A program made the position numbers and the translations under genes. A DNA stretch of 64,000 nt from Drosophila pseudoobscura (Eukaryota > Arthropoda > Insecta > Diptera > Drosophilidae), in contig NC_046681.1 in assembly GCF_009870125.1 (NCBI RefSeq), forward strand, positions 6,585,001 to 6,649,000. Direction: 5' to 3'. This document shows, in pieces, positions 47,873 through 57,489 of this stretch. Each line of letters starts with the position of its first letter. Within the stretch, counting starts at the first letter, position 1. Under the pieces are notes generated by a model. That model was not told the origin of the DNA, made no database searches, and saw only the letters and a list, made by a program, of their open reading frames with translations.

Positions 47873-48345
47873 TGTTGGAGCTTGCAATGATTTCTGAGAG
47901 ATTCCCGGCCACTTTTATACAATTCCTGCATCCGTACAATTTAATCCAGACCCGTTTTTTTTATGAACTGGTCTTTAACGCTTATTGCTTGCTAATATAG
48001 ATGGAGATGTTCGATTTCATTTATCACATTATTTAATTGCGAATATTATACGTAATATGGGAGAATTAATACAATACACAATCCATAGTGATATTGAAAC
48101 GGCTGTGATGCTTTTAAGAACCCAAAAAAAAAAAAAAACTAACAATATTCTTTACAAAATTGTGTTGGTTGCGGCAAGTCAAGAGAAAGTGCGTCTGACT
48201 AGCGTACTCGTACATTGAAAACCTATTGGAAACATTTAAAAATATTTTGCTTTGATATGACCGGTTGGTCAGCGTATAGATAAAAGTTAAATTATATTAA
48301 AAAGTTGGTACCATTATTTCTTTGTGAGACAGAAAGTGTTTCCTT
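47860..48345. repeat. segmental duplication, left copy
   Basis: This stretch matches 51890-52325 in the same orientation with small indels and scattered mismatches: from GAGCAAAGAACTTCATTGTT through TATAGATGGAGATGTTCGAT to GGTACCATTATTTCTTTGTG. It includes the start codon and upstream region of the 91-aa gene. Only this copy holds the TATA box. Confidence 0.85.
47912..47919 (-). promoter_or_regulatory. TATA box of the 91-aa gene
   Basis: TATAAAAG on the minus strand, about 40 bases upstream of the start codon. This block is missing from the duplicated copy at 51.9 kb. Confidence 0.75.
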
Positions 48346-48466
48346 TCACCGCCTGGTCCATATCCGCCACCACCACCAGGTCCATAGCCGCCACCACCAC
48401 CTGGTCCAAAGCCGCCTCGACCACCTGGTCCACCAGGTGCTGCCTGAACGGCGGCTAGGGCCGGCC
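48345..48466 (-). pseudogene. truncated MKFFAL-family copy
   Basis: Read on the minus strand this gives ALAAVQAAPGGPGGRGG followed by three GYGPGGGGG-type units. The first part of the signal peptide with its start codon, and the Asn-Ala C terminus, are missing. It begins exactly where the duplicated upstream segment ends, so it is the remains of a second tandem gene unit. Sequence to its right is unrelated. It is a relic of a host gene. Confidence 0.75.
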
Positions 48467-49124
48467 TGGTGTGGAGAAATTGGAATTGGAATATCGGCCC
48501 ATGTCATGGTCCCGGAAACCCGATGTTGGATGAGTTGGAACTGAGTTTTCATTGAAATTAAATCTTTTTTACATCGATCAAATCAATCCATTGCAAATCA
48601 GTTGGAATTCGGATGTCTTAGGTCCCTAATGGATATACTAAGGCTGGAATACTTTTGCATTGTAGATCCATTTGGTATATGAAACCTTTTACTTTGTTCT
48701 TTTCACAGGCGAAAAGAAACGAATCTTTGACTAATTGGGAATACATTTTTGATTATCAGAGTACCATGGAAAAACATGTACAGATGTATATGTATATATT
48801 TATATATCATCTCTTTGTCTTTCCAAAGGCGGTAGGGTCTACTTATGTTGTTTCTTTCGATTTCAGTGGATCCAGAGGAGATTAAGGGTTGGTTTTGCAG
48901 AGATACATTTTGGGGCTATGTAAGGTTTGGTGATATCAAATCTGAAAAATATCTGGTTAGTCCGACACTTTCAAATTGGAATGGAAATGGCCCCACAGTC
49001 CTTCTGTCTTTATGGGCAGGTAAGGGATGATATTCCGGAGCCAGGAAAGCACTACAAAAACACCACTCTGCTTATAATTATTAATCAAAATTTATTTGGC
49101 TTTTGTGAGTATATGTGTTCAGAA
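48467..49124. other. gap between a decayed copy and the RING gene
   Basis: About 650 bases of AT-rich DNA with no gene or repeat that I can name. Confidence 0.45.
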
Positions 49125-49397
49125 CTATGGCTGGGGGGAAGTGGCAACAGCTTTTTTTGAGCGAAACCTTTCGCGGCACACTGGACAACGCATGACTGGA
49201 TCAGGAATAATTTCACCCAAATAGTAAGACCTCTGTTTAACCAGATATTCTATGCAAGTATTACAGAACGTGTGCTTGCAGGGCAATGCAAAGGGATCCA
49301 CTTTCGGACCATAGCAAATCGAGCAAAAGTCTTCAGCGCTGCCCGTCTTAGTTTCTTCCTCAGCTTCAGCTGGCTTGTCCTTCTTATTAGTCGCCAT
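49125..49397 (-). CDS. small RING-finger protein
   Basis: A 90-residue protein that is essentially one RING domain with a Lys/Glu-rich N-terminal tail. The zinc ligands are complete: Cys25, Cys28, Cys40, His42, Cys45, Cys48, Cys71 and Cys74 (C3HC4). The spacing between the sixth and seventh ligands is long. RING proteins of this kind act as E3 ubiquitin ligases or as parts of such complexes; partner and substrate are unknown. I chose ATG 49397. An earlier in-frame ATG (49445) lies within what looks like a 59-base 5' UTR intron (49417-49475, GTAAG...TTTCAG). The gene is isolated among secreted-protein genes, with a decayed RING relative just upstream. No transmembrane segment is seen. Confidence 0.8.
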   Translation of the reverse strand: MATNKKDKPAEAEEETKTGSAEDFCSICYGPKVDPFALPCKHTFCNTCIEYLVKQRSYYLGEIIPDPVMRCPVCRERFRSKKAVATSPQP

Positions 49398-49416
49398 ATT
49401 TTTTAGTAGATCACGG

Positions 49417-49475
49417 CTGAAATCAAACCTTTTTTCAAACAACATCCTTTTTATTTTGTCCGCTCATTTTCTTAC
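49417..49475 (-). other. putative 5' UTR intron of the RING gene
   Basis: On the minus strand it starts GTAAGAAAATG and ends TTTGATTTCAG, a typical 59-base fly intron. If spliced, the start codon at 49445 is removed and translation begins at 49397. Confidence 0.55.
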
Positions 49476-49589
49476 CAAAACGAACTATTTACTTGCCAGC
49501 TGTTCTGAGAATTTTCTCGAAGCTACGAAGTGTTGAATATAAAAAGTGTGTATATAAAAGTGTTGCTCAACGTCAAAATGAAGCGGGGT

Positions 49590-49850
49590 GTAGCACGGGG
49601 TATAGCACGGCACAATGGACAGACGCTTCAAGTTACATTTTCAGCTCTCACCGAGATGGTTGCATATTCATTTTCAGCTCTCAATCTGACCGCCCATCGG
49701 AGATATTCCGTACAAAAGGAGTGCCCGCAGGTCAGTTTGAAAGGATTTTTCATCGCCTCCACACAAATTACACAATCTTCAACATCGTTGGCCGACCCTG
49801 TCGGTTTTGGGGTCTTCTTAGCGGCTGGTCGGGTTTTTTTTTCTTTCTCG
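49590..49850 (-). pseudogene. decayed RING-finger gene
   Basis: Minus-strand sequence reads KKTPKPTGSANDVEDCVIC, then NPFKLTCGHSFCTEYL, a clear RING start related to the neighbour (C-x2-C, C-x-H-x2-C). The sixth ligand is Tyr instead of Cys. An imperfect tandem copy of TGAGAGCTGAAAATG follows, and the frame ends at a stop before the last Cys pair. A CPLCR motif that would supply it lies further on in another frame. No start codon is seen upstream. I read this as a host RING paralogue that has lost function. Confidence 0.6.
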
Positions 49851-50330
49851 GCACTTCACGGCTTAAAAAAAATTTAAAATTTAAAGTTTATTTCGTATTC
49901 CGCACAGATTTTGTTACCGGCTTCAACTTTTTTCTATTTTTAATAGTGACTGACTCGTTTCACAATTCTCCCGAAACTGTTACAGATAAAGTAGTGTTGA
50001 GGTGACTTCAAGTATCCATTTGCACTGCAGCATTTGATTTGTGTAACACAGTAACACAGCCACAAGCTGCCAGGCTTCAGCTGTAAGATCAACACAGTAC
50101 AGAACTTCACAACACTGTTTATTTTCAACACTTCGATACTTGTCAGGAAAATTGTTGGAATCGGTAAGAAAATTAATTCACAAAAGTTTTACCTCCGATT
50201 TTATATCCTTATTTATTCCACCAGACTTCCGGCGAGGTGGTCAGCTCCAACCAGGAGGGGAGGTGACTCGATCATCTGAGGCGCGGCTCTGTTCCTCGTC
50301 CCGAGGAACCAATTTCAAGGGTGGCCAGGA

Positions 50331-50480
50331 AGCTGGAGCCACATCCGCCACAACCTCAATGTTTAATTTGGTCAAACTGGAAGGCTCGAAACACTGCGCC
50401 ACGTCTTTTCCCAGTGTCCCTGATTCAAGAAGATCATCATCATCAATTGGTGTTTCCTGGTGCTAGGCCAGGAAAATTAT
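50331..50480 (+). repeat. inverted-similarity segment, left arm
   Basis: Aligns with the reverse complement of 51360-51515. Shared features include ATGTTYAAT, a CTGG..GG.TCG.AA block, TGCGCCA, and GAAGA.CATCA.CATCAA, ending with CTAGGCC.GGAA. Identity looks like 60-70% by eye. Confidence 0.6.
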
Positions 50481-51359
50481 CAATGCTTTGCAATCTGGCC
50501 ATTCCAAACACGATCAAGTGCACAGGAAGGTGGCGCGGCATCAATCGAATGGCGAAGAGGATGAAGAGCAATATGTTGCGCCTGCAGGACCCTCCACGAC
50601 AAGCAGCATCAGATGATGAAGCGCAAATGCGAGCAGTCTCAGTCCACCAACAGACTGCGATCTGGATTTTAGTCTCTTTCTGGTGGACGTCTGGAGCCCA
50701 GTCTGAAGCCCCCAATGGAGGATCGGGCAGCGACTACCACACAATTTATTTGACTAGCCGATCTCCAGCAGAAGGTTTGCCTCAACAACCGGGACAACCG
50801 CCTCCGCTGCCTTACTAAAATCAGCAAGAAGACGCACTTAAAGCCCTAGTCCAGCAGGAACCCTCCAGAAGGAGTAGCGGATGCAGTCCGACCACGAGAA
50901 GGTAAGCGACAAGGCTTTCCCAGTGGATGCCAAAGAGGACCTTAAGTCCTTCTGTCACCGTACAGGCACAGTCAAAATATCCAATTGGTATTCCAAAATT
51001 CCTCACATGTGTAGGAAGCGGAGAGCAGCGACAAGAACGGTTCAATAGAATGCAAATGCCGAAGGGACTGCATCTCCACTGGCAATGCCGGCGACGAAAG
51101 TGGCAACTGCCGCGGCTTATGCCGCGGGAATCTGATTAACGACCAACTTAACATCCATCTTGACCGATCTCGAAAGGAACTTCTTCCTATTGAACCCACT
51201 CGAGGTGGCCGGTGAGTATGACCTGGCTGTCATTCAACACGTCTTGACGGATCATTTCTAAAACAGTTTCTTTAGCAGGCCACTCTTCATGTTCCGTTGG
51301 CCACTACCTAAAAGTGGCTTGTTTTTCATTGGAAGAAGCAACAGCATGGACTGATGAAC

Positions 51360-51515
51360 TGACCACGTTCCAGGCCTAGGGACAGAAGACACTTGTTGAT
51401 GTTGATGGTCTTCCTGGATCAGTCCTCGCTGGAAGAAGTACTGGCGCATCGTTCCGATCCAGCCAGATTGAACATATTGAACATGGGGGGCTTCGCGTTT
51501 ATGGCTCCGGCTCCT
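51360..51515 (-). repeat. inverted-similarity segment, right arm
   Basis: Partner of 50331-50480, on the other strand about 1 kb away. In the frame starting MFNMFNLAGSERCAS it resembles MFNLVKLEGSKHCATS of the left arm, which suggests a protein-coding ancestor. Confidence 0.6.
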
Positions 51516-51716
51516 TCTACACCTACAACTACTATGTTTCACTCGGCAGATACCTAAAAGGCATAAAAGTGTGTGAAAGGATTGCAAATGTTTCGTTTCC
51601 TTCTTTGTGCGTCTCCAAATTAGAATGCCCGTGTGCCTGTACCTTTGCCAGTGCCAGGGTATGAAAAAGGCGCCTCAAGTTGGTTTAAAAACTTGTCCCT
51701 TTTTCGTGAAAGATTC

Positions 51717-51908
51717 TCATGTGAATGCACTTTTAAGCGCACTTTCAACCATCCCAGGAGCAGGCTTTGCCACAGTCCCAGCCACAGCCACAGCAGCAGC
51801 CACAGCCGCACCACCCACAGCCGCACCACCCACAGCCGCAGCCGCAGGAGCAACAGCAGCAACATAATGGCAATGGGAATAGCGTGAATGTAGAGCAAAG
51901 AACTTCAT
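51717..51908 (-). pseudogene. chimeric MKFFAL copy with an Ala-rich body
   Basis: The frame starts MKFFALHS, sharing the first 20 or so bases of the family. It then leaves the signal peptide and runs into an Ala/Gly/Val-rich chain (APAAAAVGGAAVGGAAVAAA), 63 residues in all. The hydrophobic core of a signal peptide is lost, and the TATA block present upstream of the 91-aa gene is deleted. It looks like a broken duplicate fused to CAGCCA-rich repeat DNA. A new short gene cannot be excluded without expression data. Confidence 0.5.
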
Positions 51909-52325
51909 TGTTGGAGCTTGCGTACAATTTAATCCAGACCCGTTTTTTTTATGAGCTGGGCTTTAACGCTTATTGCTTGCTAATATAGATGGAGATGTTC
52001 GATTTCATTTATTACATTATTTAATTGTGAATATTATACGTAATATGGTAGAATTAATACAATAACCAATCCATAGTGATATTGAAACGACTGTTACGCT
52101 TTTAAGAACCCAAAAAAAAAACTAAAAATATTCATTACAAATTTGTAGAGCGGCAAATGAAGAGAAAGTGCGTCTGACTAGCGTACTCGTATATCGAAAA
52201 CCTATTGGAAACATTTCAAAATATTTTGCTTTGATATGATCAGTTGGTCAGTGTACAACGGCAAAAGATTAATTATATTAAAAAGTTGGTACCATTATTT
52301 CTTTGTGAGACAGAAACTGATTCCT
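51890..52325. repeat. segmental duplication, right copy
   Basis: Same orientation as 47860-48345, about 4.0 kb away. It lacks about 50 bases corresponding to about 47889-47936, which hold the leader and TATA box of the 91-aa gene. Confidence 0.85.
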
Positions 52326-52529
52326 TTTCACGTCCAGCAGTAAAGTCGGGTATTCCATTGGTAGTCTCTTGGGATCTTGGGATTGTCTTAGAATATGTTA
52401 TTATAAGGAATTAGACTCTTGACCAACTTTCCTTCAGATTTTTCTCCATTCAAAAGAATATAGTCTGTAATTGAAAATCCGATATCAGCAGCACGATTGC
52501 TGAAAACAGATTTTGCTGGTGATACAAAA

Positions 52530-52655
52530 ATGCAAAATTTCGCTATTATTTTGTTACTTTTGTTCGTTCTTCTTCTTGGAACTTTCCTAAACGATGGCCC
52601 CAGGAATATCAAACAACAGGTGGTGATTTTATCAGGTAATTCGTGTTTTCTTTAG
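52530..52655 (+). CDS. possible 41-aa secreted peptide
   Basis: An open frame starts MQNFAIILLLLFVLLLGTFL, a strong signal-peptide-like or membrane segment. It continues with about 20 polar residues, NDGPRNIKQQVVILSGNS, and ends CFL. The A-rich context before ATG (ATACAAAAATG) suits fly translation. No TATA box or poly(A) signal stands out, and I recognise no family. Short hydrophobic frames arise by chance in AT-rich DNA, so this is only a candidate. Confidence 0.25.
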   Translation: MQNFAIILLLLFVLLLGTFLNDGPRNIKQQVVILSGNSCFL

Positions 52656-52864
52656 CGAAATATTAATTATGCAAATTAGTTGAACAAATCAAAGCCAGAA
52701 ATTTAACACAAAAACTGGTTTGCTGACCGACTACCGTTCAGCAGGTTAAAGTTTCCTTCTCGTAAAGTTAACTAATCCCATCGGATCTATGTAGAGTCTA
52801 TTGTTTTATCTGAAACACAGTCGAAGCCAAACAAATAGTCAAATTTTGTATCCGCAGAATATGT

Positions 52865-52870
52865 TTTATT
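52865..52870 (-). terminator. poly(A) signal of the 82-aa gene
   Basis: TTTATT on the plus strand, AATAAA on the minus strand, about 120 bases past the stop codon. Confidence 0.6.
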
Positions 52871-52987
52871 CAAATGTTATCTCGATAATGCTTTGCCAGT
52901 GGAGGCCCGTCACAGGACGGGCCCACTTTTCGCCGTAGCTTCGTATCCATGCCTGTTCCTGGTCGATCTTTGTTGGCTCTCAGCAAT

Positions 52988-53236
52988 TTAACCGCGACGA
53001 TTACCGCCGGAACCGCCCTGGGAAGTGGCAACAGCGTTGGCATTGGCCGTGGCAGAAGCTGGTCCATTTCCTGAGCTCAAAGCCTGAGCATTGGCATTGG
53101 CATTGGCCGAGGCACTGCCTCCGGCGGCGCCACCAGCACCACCACCTGGTGCTCCACCTGGTCCTCCACGGCCGGGGGTAGCCTGCACGGCGACCAGAGC
53201 GAGGAGCAGGAAAGCGAACAGAGCAAAGAACTTCAT
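52988..53236 (-). CDS. 82-aa secreted Gly-rich peptide (MKFFAL family)
   Basis: An intronless gene. The signal peptide MKFFALFAFLLLALVAVQA is nearly identical to that of the 91-aa gene. The mature part is shorter: TPGRGGPGGAPGGG, then Asn-Ala segments (SASANANANAQALSS, SATANANAVATS) and a basic end GGSGGNRRG. ATG 53236 begins the signal peptide. A TATATAAG box at 53276-53283 is 40 bases upstream, and AATAAA lies at 52865-52870. The two genes are about 5 kb apart on the same strand with decayed copies between them, so this is what remains intact of a small tandem family. Confidence 0.85.
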   Translation of the reverse strand: MKFFALFAFLLLALVAVQATPGRGGPGGAPGGGAGGAAGGSASANANANAQALSSGNGPASATANANAVATSQGGSGGNRRG

Positions 53237-53275
53237 GGTTGGAGCTTGCGATGCTCTCTGAGTGGAGTGCAGTCC

Positions 53276-53283
53276 CTTATATA
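53276..53283 (-). promoter_or_regulatory. TATA box of the 82-aa gene
   Basis: TATATAAG on the minus strand, with the same spacing to ATG as in the 91-aa paralogue. Confidence 0.75.
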
Positions 53284-55577
53284 CCCGCACCAGCCAGCGT
53301 GTGCGAAAGGCTGGGCTATACTAGTTTTCTAGATATGTTGATTATATTTGTTTATTTAAAACTAATCAGTTCCAGGGCTATAATCTATGTGTGAGTGGTT
53401 CCGTTTAGCACATTTTTTAGGCATATAAACGTGTGAAATGGTGTGCGGATTGGAAACTTGAAGTTCAGCCGGCTGAATAGATTCCATAGTAGTTCATTCG
53501 TTCTACTTTCTAAGATATATGTATGTACATACATATGGACATAAGTCCATATTCCAATAAGTCCATAAGTCCAATATTCTATTCAGTCAGCTGAACAGCT
53601 TAAGTGATATCAATCTGGCAAATAATTAATATAAAAGATGTGAAAGCGATTGTCATTTACATATTATCTATTTTACTTATAAAATTGTAGATTAAGATAA
53701 ATATCGCGTTTCAATTAAATTAGTTACAGTCAGAGCTGAAAGACCTTTAGGCTGAGGTTGATTATTTTATTTTAATATCGTTCCAGGGCATAGTTTTAGG
53801 CTTCCTTGAAATTCGGATTAAATAAAGTATGCATTGCGGCAACCTAATTTTACTTAAGAGTATGTCGTTGATATTAGATGTACTACATACAGAAATATAT
53901 TCTTCAATTAAAAGTTTAAACAATTATATATATATAATAACTAAATATTAATGCCTGTTCATTCGAATTGAATTCGAAACATGTGACTATATTAGAAAAA
54001 GTAGTCACCTTCCAAAAACTGCTTTTGAGTTTGTTTTTCGAAGCATGTGTTTCATTACATATGGTCTTATGGGAGTGAAAATTATGTTCCAAATTTCATA
54101 ATTTCAAAATTTCAATTATACGGCTGAAAGGATTGCCCAAATCAAAATAAAATTTAAAAAAATAAGATTTATCAAAATGAAATCTAAACCATTTAATGAA
54201 AGACCATACATTTCCCAATTGTTTTTCAATATGTACCTATGAGGCTTGGTACCACATCTCTCCCTAATAGTGACTAATCGTCGGCTAGTGCACATTCCAA
54301 TGCCCAGTCCCAGCTTAGTTGCCTGGCTATACCCAAAAAAAACCCGAATTGCCAAAACCTTCAATTCACATTCATTCAATACATGTGTGTATGCATGAGT
54401 ATACTCGTATTCAACATGCAGTTTAACGCCTGATCAAGTTCAAATGGAAATTAGCGCGTTGTGTTTATTTTATTGTCGAATACTTTCAAGTCTGAACGGG
54501 AGCAGCGCAGAGCCAGCCCATAGACCACAGCGAACGTGAGAGTCATTGCTAAATCCCCAAGAGCCCTACACAGTTTGATAATTCGCCGAATCGATGAATG
54601 AATAATCTGCAAAGCTATGGCCGCCGGACCAGACTCAGACCGATCGAATGGAACCGACCAGTTGGCATAGCTGGTCCACGTGTTCGCCCGTCCGTCCGGG
54701 TCCATGCCGGAACATAAAGCACAAAAATGTATGACGACTTTTGAGACGGTTGCCGGTTTCCGAACGCAGGTGGGCAGCATTCAGCTGGTGGGTTGCCGTT
54801 TGCTGGCGGTGCCCGCACAGTGTTTTGGGTTTCTTGGGTGCGCTGCCTCAACAATCTGCAAAATGATTCATATACCATAGATGGCGATCGAAGAGAGCCA
54901 AGCGTATAAGAGAAACAGATCTGAGCTGTTCTCAGTAAACACCTTTCTTCACAATTGTTTACAACCCAAATTAAAAATAGAAAATCGGAAATATAGGGAT
55001 TTACACCACGTAGGTAAATGCCGCACCTCTTTTTGTGTACTAGCCTCGAATCCATGCCATCTACTCTCAGTGTAGTGCATCGATGCCCAAACAGATTTCA
55101 TTGATTCAATATTATGTCATACGGCGATATAAGGCTGAAGCAGACTAGTGGATCAACAATGTGTAAAACACAGACTAAGTTTTTTCTTTGTTCAATATCC
55201 AACGCAAACACGAATGGAATATTGCTATTCATGTTTTATTTATAATTTATAAAATCGTTTATCTTCAGCATTTCTCTCTTTCCCCACTTGGCGGACCGTA
55301 CGCATTTTTGCACAATATTTTGTATCTGTATTTGCATTCCACGACGCGGATTCATTCGTATCTGTATTATGTATCATTTAATTTCATGCCGATTCGTTTC
55401 GTTTTTTGGTTTATCACACTGTGCTTCGGTCAGCTGAATGATATTTAAATATTTTAATATTTAACTCGTTTAGAATATGAAAACTGTCTAAGAGCAACCG
55501 GGTATCAATCGCTCATTCTTCTCCTCCCCGTTATGGCAAGCTGGCCTTGACAAGGCCACATTTTTGGTTGTAGAGCT
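53284..55577. other. intergenic region
   Basis: AT-rich except for a GC-richer block at about 54480-54880. That block contains open frames on the minus strand with no recognisable domain; it might be an unannotated exon or promoter. Confidence 0.45.
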
Positions 55578-57171
55578 TCAAGACCGATTCGTCCGCACCA
55601 CCGAAGAGTACCCGTAGAGCACCTCCACGCCGTCGGAGTTGAAGATGCGCTCGACGCGCGGGGCTCGCGTCTGAATGGCACGCGGCTCGGGAGTCGAGGC
55701 TACATCATTGGTGCTCGGACCGTGTGTGGTCGGGATAGTAGTCCAGATGGTGTTCCGGATTGTGGTCGTGGTCTCTGGCGATGTTTGTCTCTGAGTTGTG
55801 GTCGGGAGGCTTGTGGTGGTCTCCACGACATTTTTGGCAGTAGTCTCTGGCTGAGAACCTAAAACTACTGCTTGTCTGGTGGTTAGGAGTACAGGTGCAG
55901 GGCTTGTGGTAGTTCCAGGCGCATTCGTAGTGGTTTCGATAATCTCGGTGGTGGTTTCGATAGTCCCGGTGGTGGATTCGATAGTCTCGGTAGTAGTTGT
56001 AGGAGCATTCGTAGGGGTTTTGATTGTTTCGGTGGTAGTTCTAGGAGCATTCGTAGTGGTTGGGATTGTTTCGGTAGTAGTTCTAGGAGCATTCGTCGTT
56101 GTCTCGATAGTCTCGGTGATAGCTCTAGGAGCATTCGTCGTTGTCTCGATAGTCTCTGGGGTAGTTCTAGGAGCATTCGTCGTTGTCTCGATAGTCTCGG
56201 TGGTAGTTATAGGAGCAATCGTAGTGGTTTCGATACTCCCGGTGGTGGTTTCGATAGTCTCGGTGGTGGTTTCGACCGGGGGCTGGGTGAATGTAGAATG
56301 CGGCGAGGAACTCAGTTCTGTTGTCGAGCAGGGAAGATAAATAAGTTACTTTAGTCGTTTAAACCTAAGAGATATTCTCGTTGGGAACACATCAGTTACC
56401 TGTTGTCTCCTGCGTAGTAGCCCCAGTGGTGGATTCCTTGTCTTCTTGTTCCGGAACCAGTGTGGTTTGCTCGATTGCGACTGCTTCGGTGTTGGCCAGC
56501 CAAAAGAGACCGGCCTCGGTTCGGGATTCTTCCATTTCTGGAAGCATTCTGGGCGTCGCCACCAGCTGGCCTTCAGCTTCAATCAGTTGTAGGAGTGGCG
56601 GCATTGTAGCTCCCCTGTTCTCGAAACTATCTTCTTCGCTATTGAGGGCTACGCTTTCGTCCACCAAATTTGCGGTTCCAATGGCTGGTGGCCTGCTTTG
56701 GAAGAAGCTACTGGTGTACTTGCCCTTGGGCGGTTCTGTGGTAGCATTGGACCTCGTCCCTAATGTGGTGCCATTAATCTGTATATTGGTTTCCGTGCTC
56801 CTGGGCTTTTCTGTTGTCCCGTTAATTTCGGTGGTCTGCGTCTCGCGCAGCTCTGGCTGGGCGGTCTGGGCTCGCTCTAACTCTAGTTGCAGGACAACGG
56901 AATCGGGCAATGGTTCCTCCGTAGTGCCGAACGGACTGTCGGTGCCCTGCGAGAATATCTCTCCCCGCGAATCGGTGGTTAGGATGAGTTCCGTGTCAAT
57001 ATCCATCGTAAAGGTTCCAGACTCAATGGGTGACAGCGAGGAGGACTCCTCCTCTTCTTTGGGCGGAGGAGCGGATGGAGTTGCTTTTCCATCAGACTTC
57101 GACTCTTTTGCTGGGGCTGCCTGCGCGGCCGCTATCAGCAGCAGTATGGCAACGAGCGGCATGCGCGACAT
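55578..57171 (-). CDS. secreted mucin-like Thr-rich protein
   Basis: A 503-residue protein from two exons, 56400-57171 and 55578-56317, joined in phase 1 across an 82-base intron. The signal peptide is about 1-20 (MSRMPLVAILLLIAAAQAAP). The first exon codes for an acidic Ser/Thr/Glu-rich region with N-glycosylation sites (NGTT twice, NATT). The second holds about ten repeats of roughly 14 residues built on ETIETTTNAPRTT, dense in Thr and Pro as in O-glycosylated mucins. A non-repetitive end (RVERIFNSDGVEVLYGYSS) may be the conserved part. No chitin-binding Cys domain is present. Likely an extracellular or luminal coat protein; family not recognised. Confidence 0.82.
55880..56280 (-). repeat. 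42-base Thr-rich coding repeat
   Basis: About ten tandem units in the second exon of the mucin-like gene, with a core GAGACTATCGAGACAACGAC. Unit length varies, and the middle copies are the most alike. Confidence 0.85.
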
Positions 57172-57319
57172 TTTCGACTCGATCGATTTACTGAATGTCC
57201 GGAATGCGAGGCGACTGTTGGCTGGCAATGAATCGCGTCTATGAACTCGTCGAACCGTTCACTTGGGGCCCCGTTGGCCTTTGTCGCTTGGCCAAAACTT
57301 GCTCCTGTCTCGAAAAGCT

Positions 57320-57362
57320 CTCTCTCTGTCTCTTTGTCTCTTTGTCTCTTTGTCTCTCTGTA
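57320..57362. repeat. CTCTTTGT microsatellite
   Basis: Tandem TCTCTTTG octamers in the putative leader of the mucin-like gene. Confidence 0.75.
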
Positions 57363-57478
57363 TATCTCTAGCTCGGAACTGGTTCACCTGGGGCCACTGG
57401 CTTCCGCTCCACACGACTAGTGTTGTGACTAGTGTTGTTTGCGGCGAGGAACTAAACCGCTTGCAGCTTCGGCCGCAG

Positions 57479-57486
57479 CTTATAAG
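57479..57486 (-). promoter_or_regulatory. possible TATA box of the mucin-like gene
   Basis: CTTATAAG, with a TTAGTTC initiator-like site about 30 bases downstream on the minus strand (near 57450-57456). This would give a leader of about 280 bases. Confidence 0.4.
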
Positions 57487-57489
57487 GCG

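Larger units (their letters stand above)
49862..51716. other. degraded sequence of unknown origin
   Basis: This GC-richer stretch has many short coding-like pieces on both strands but no intact gene. Two pieces (50331-50480 on + and 51360-51515 on -) are related to each other. The rest, including a segment near 51140-51265 with a coding-like look, is not recognisable. Decayed genes or transposon remains are both possible. Confidence 0.4.

Noticed and set aside
56381-57244. 287-codon plus-strand frame opposite the mucin-like gene
   Set aside because: The minus strand has a signal peptide, splice sites that join two frames and clear mucin repeats. The plus frame has none of these.
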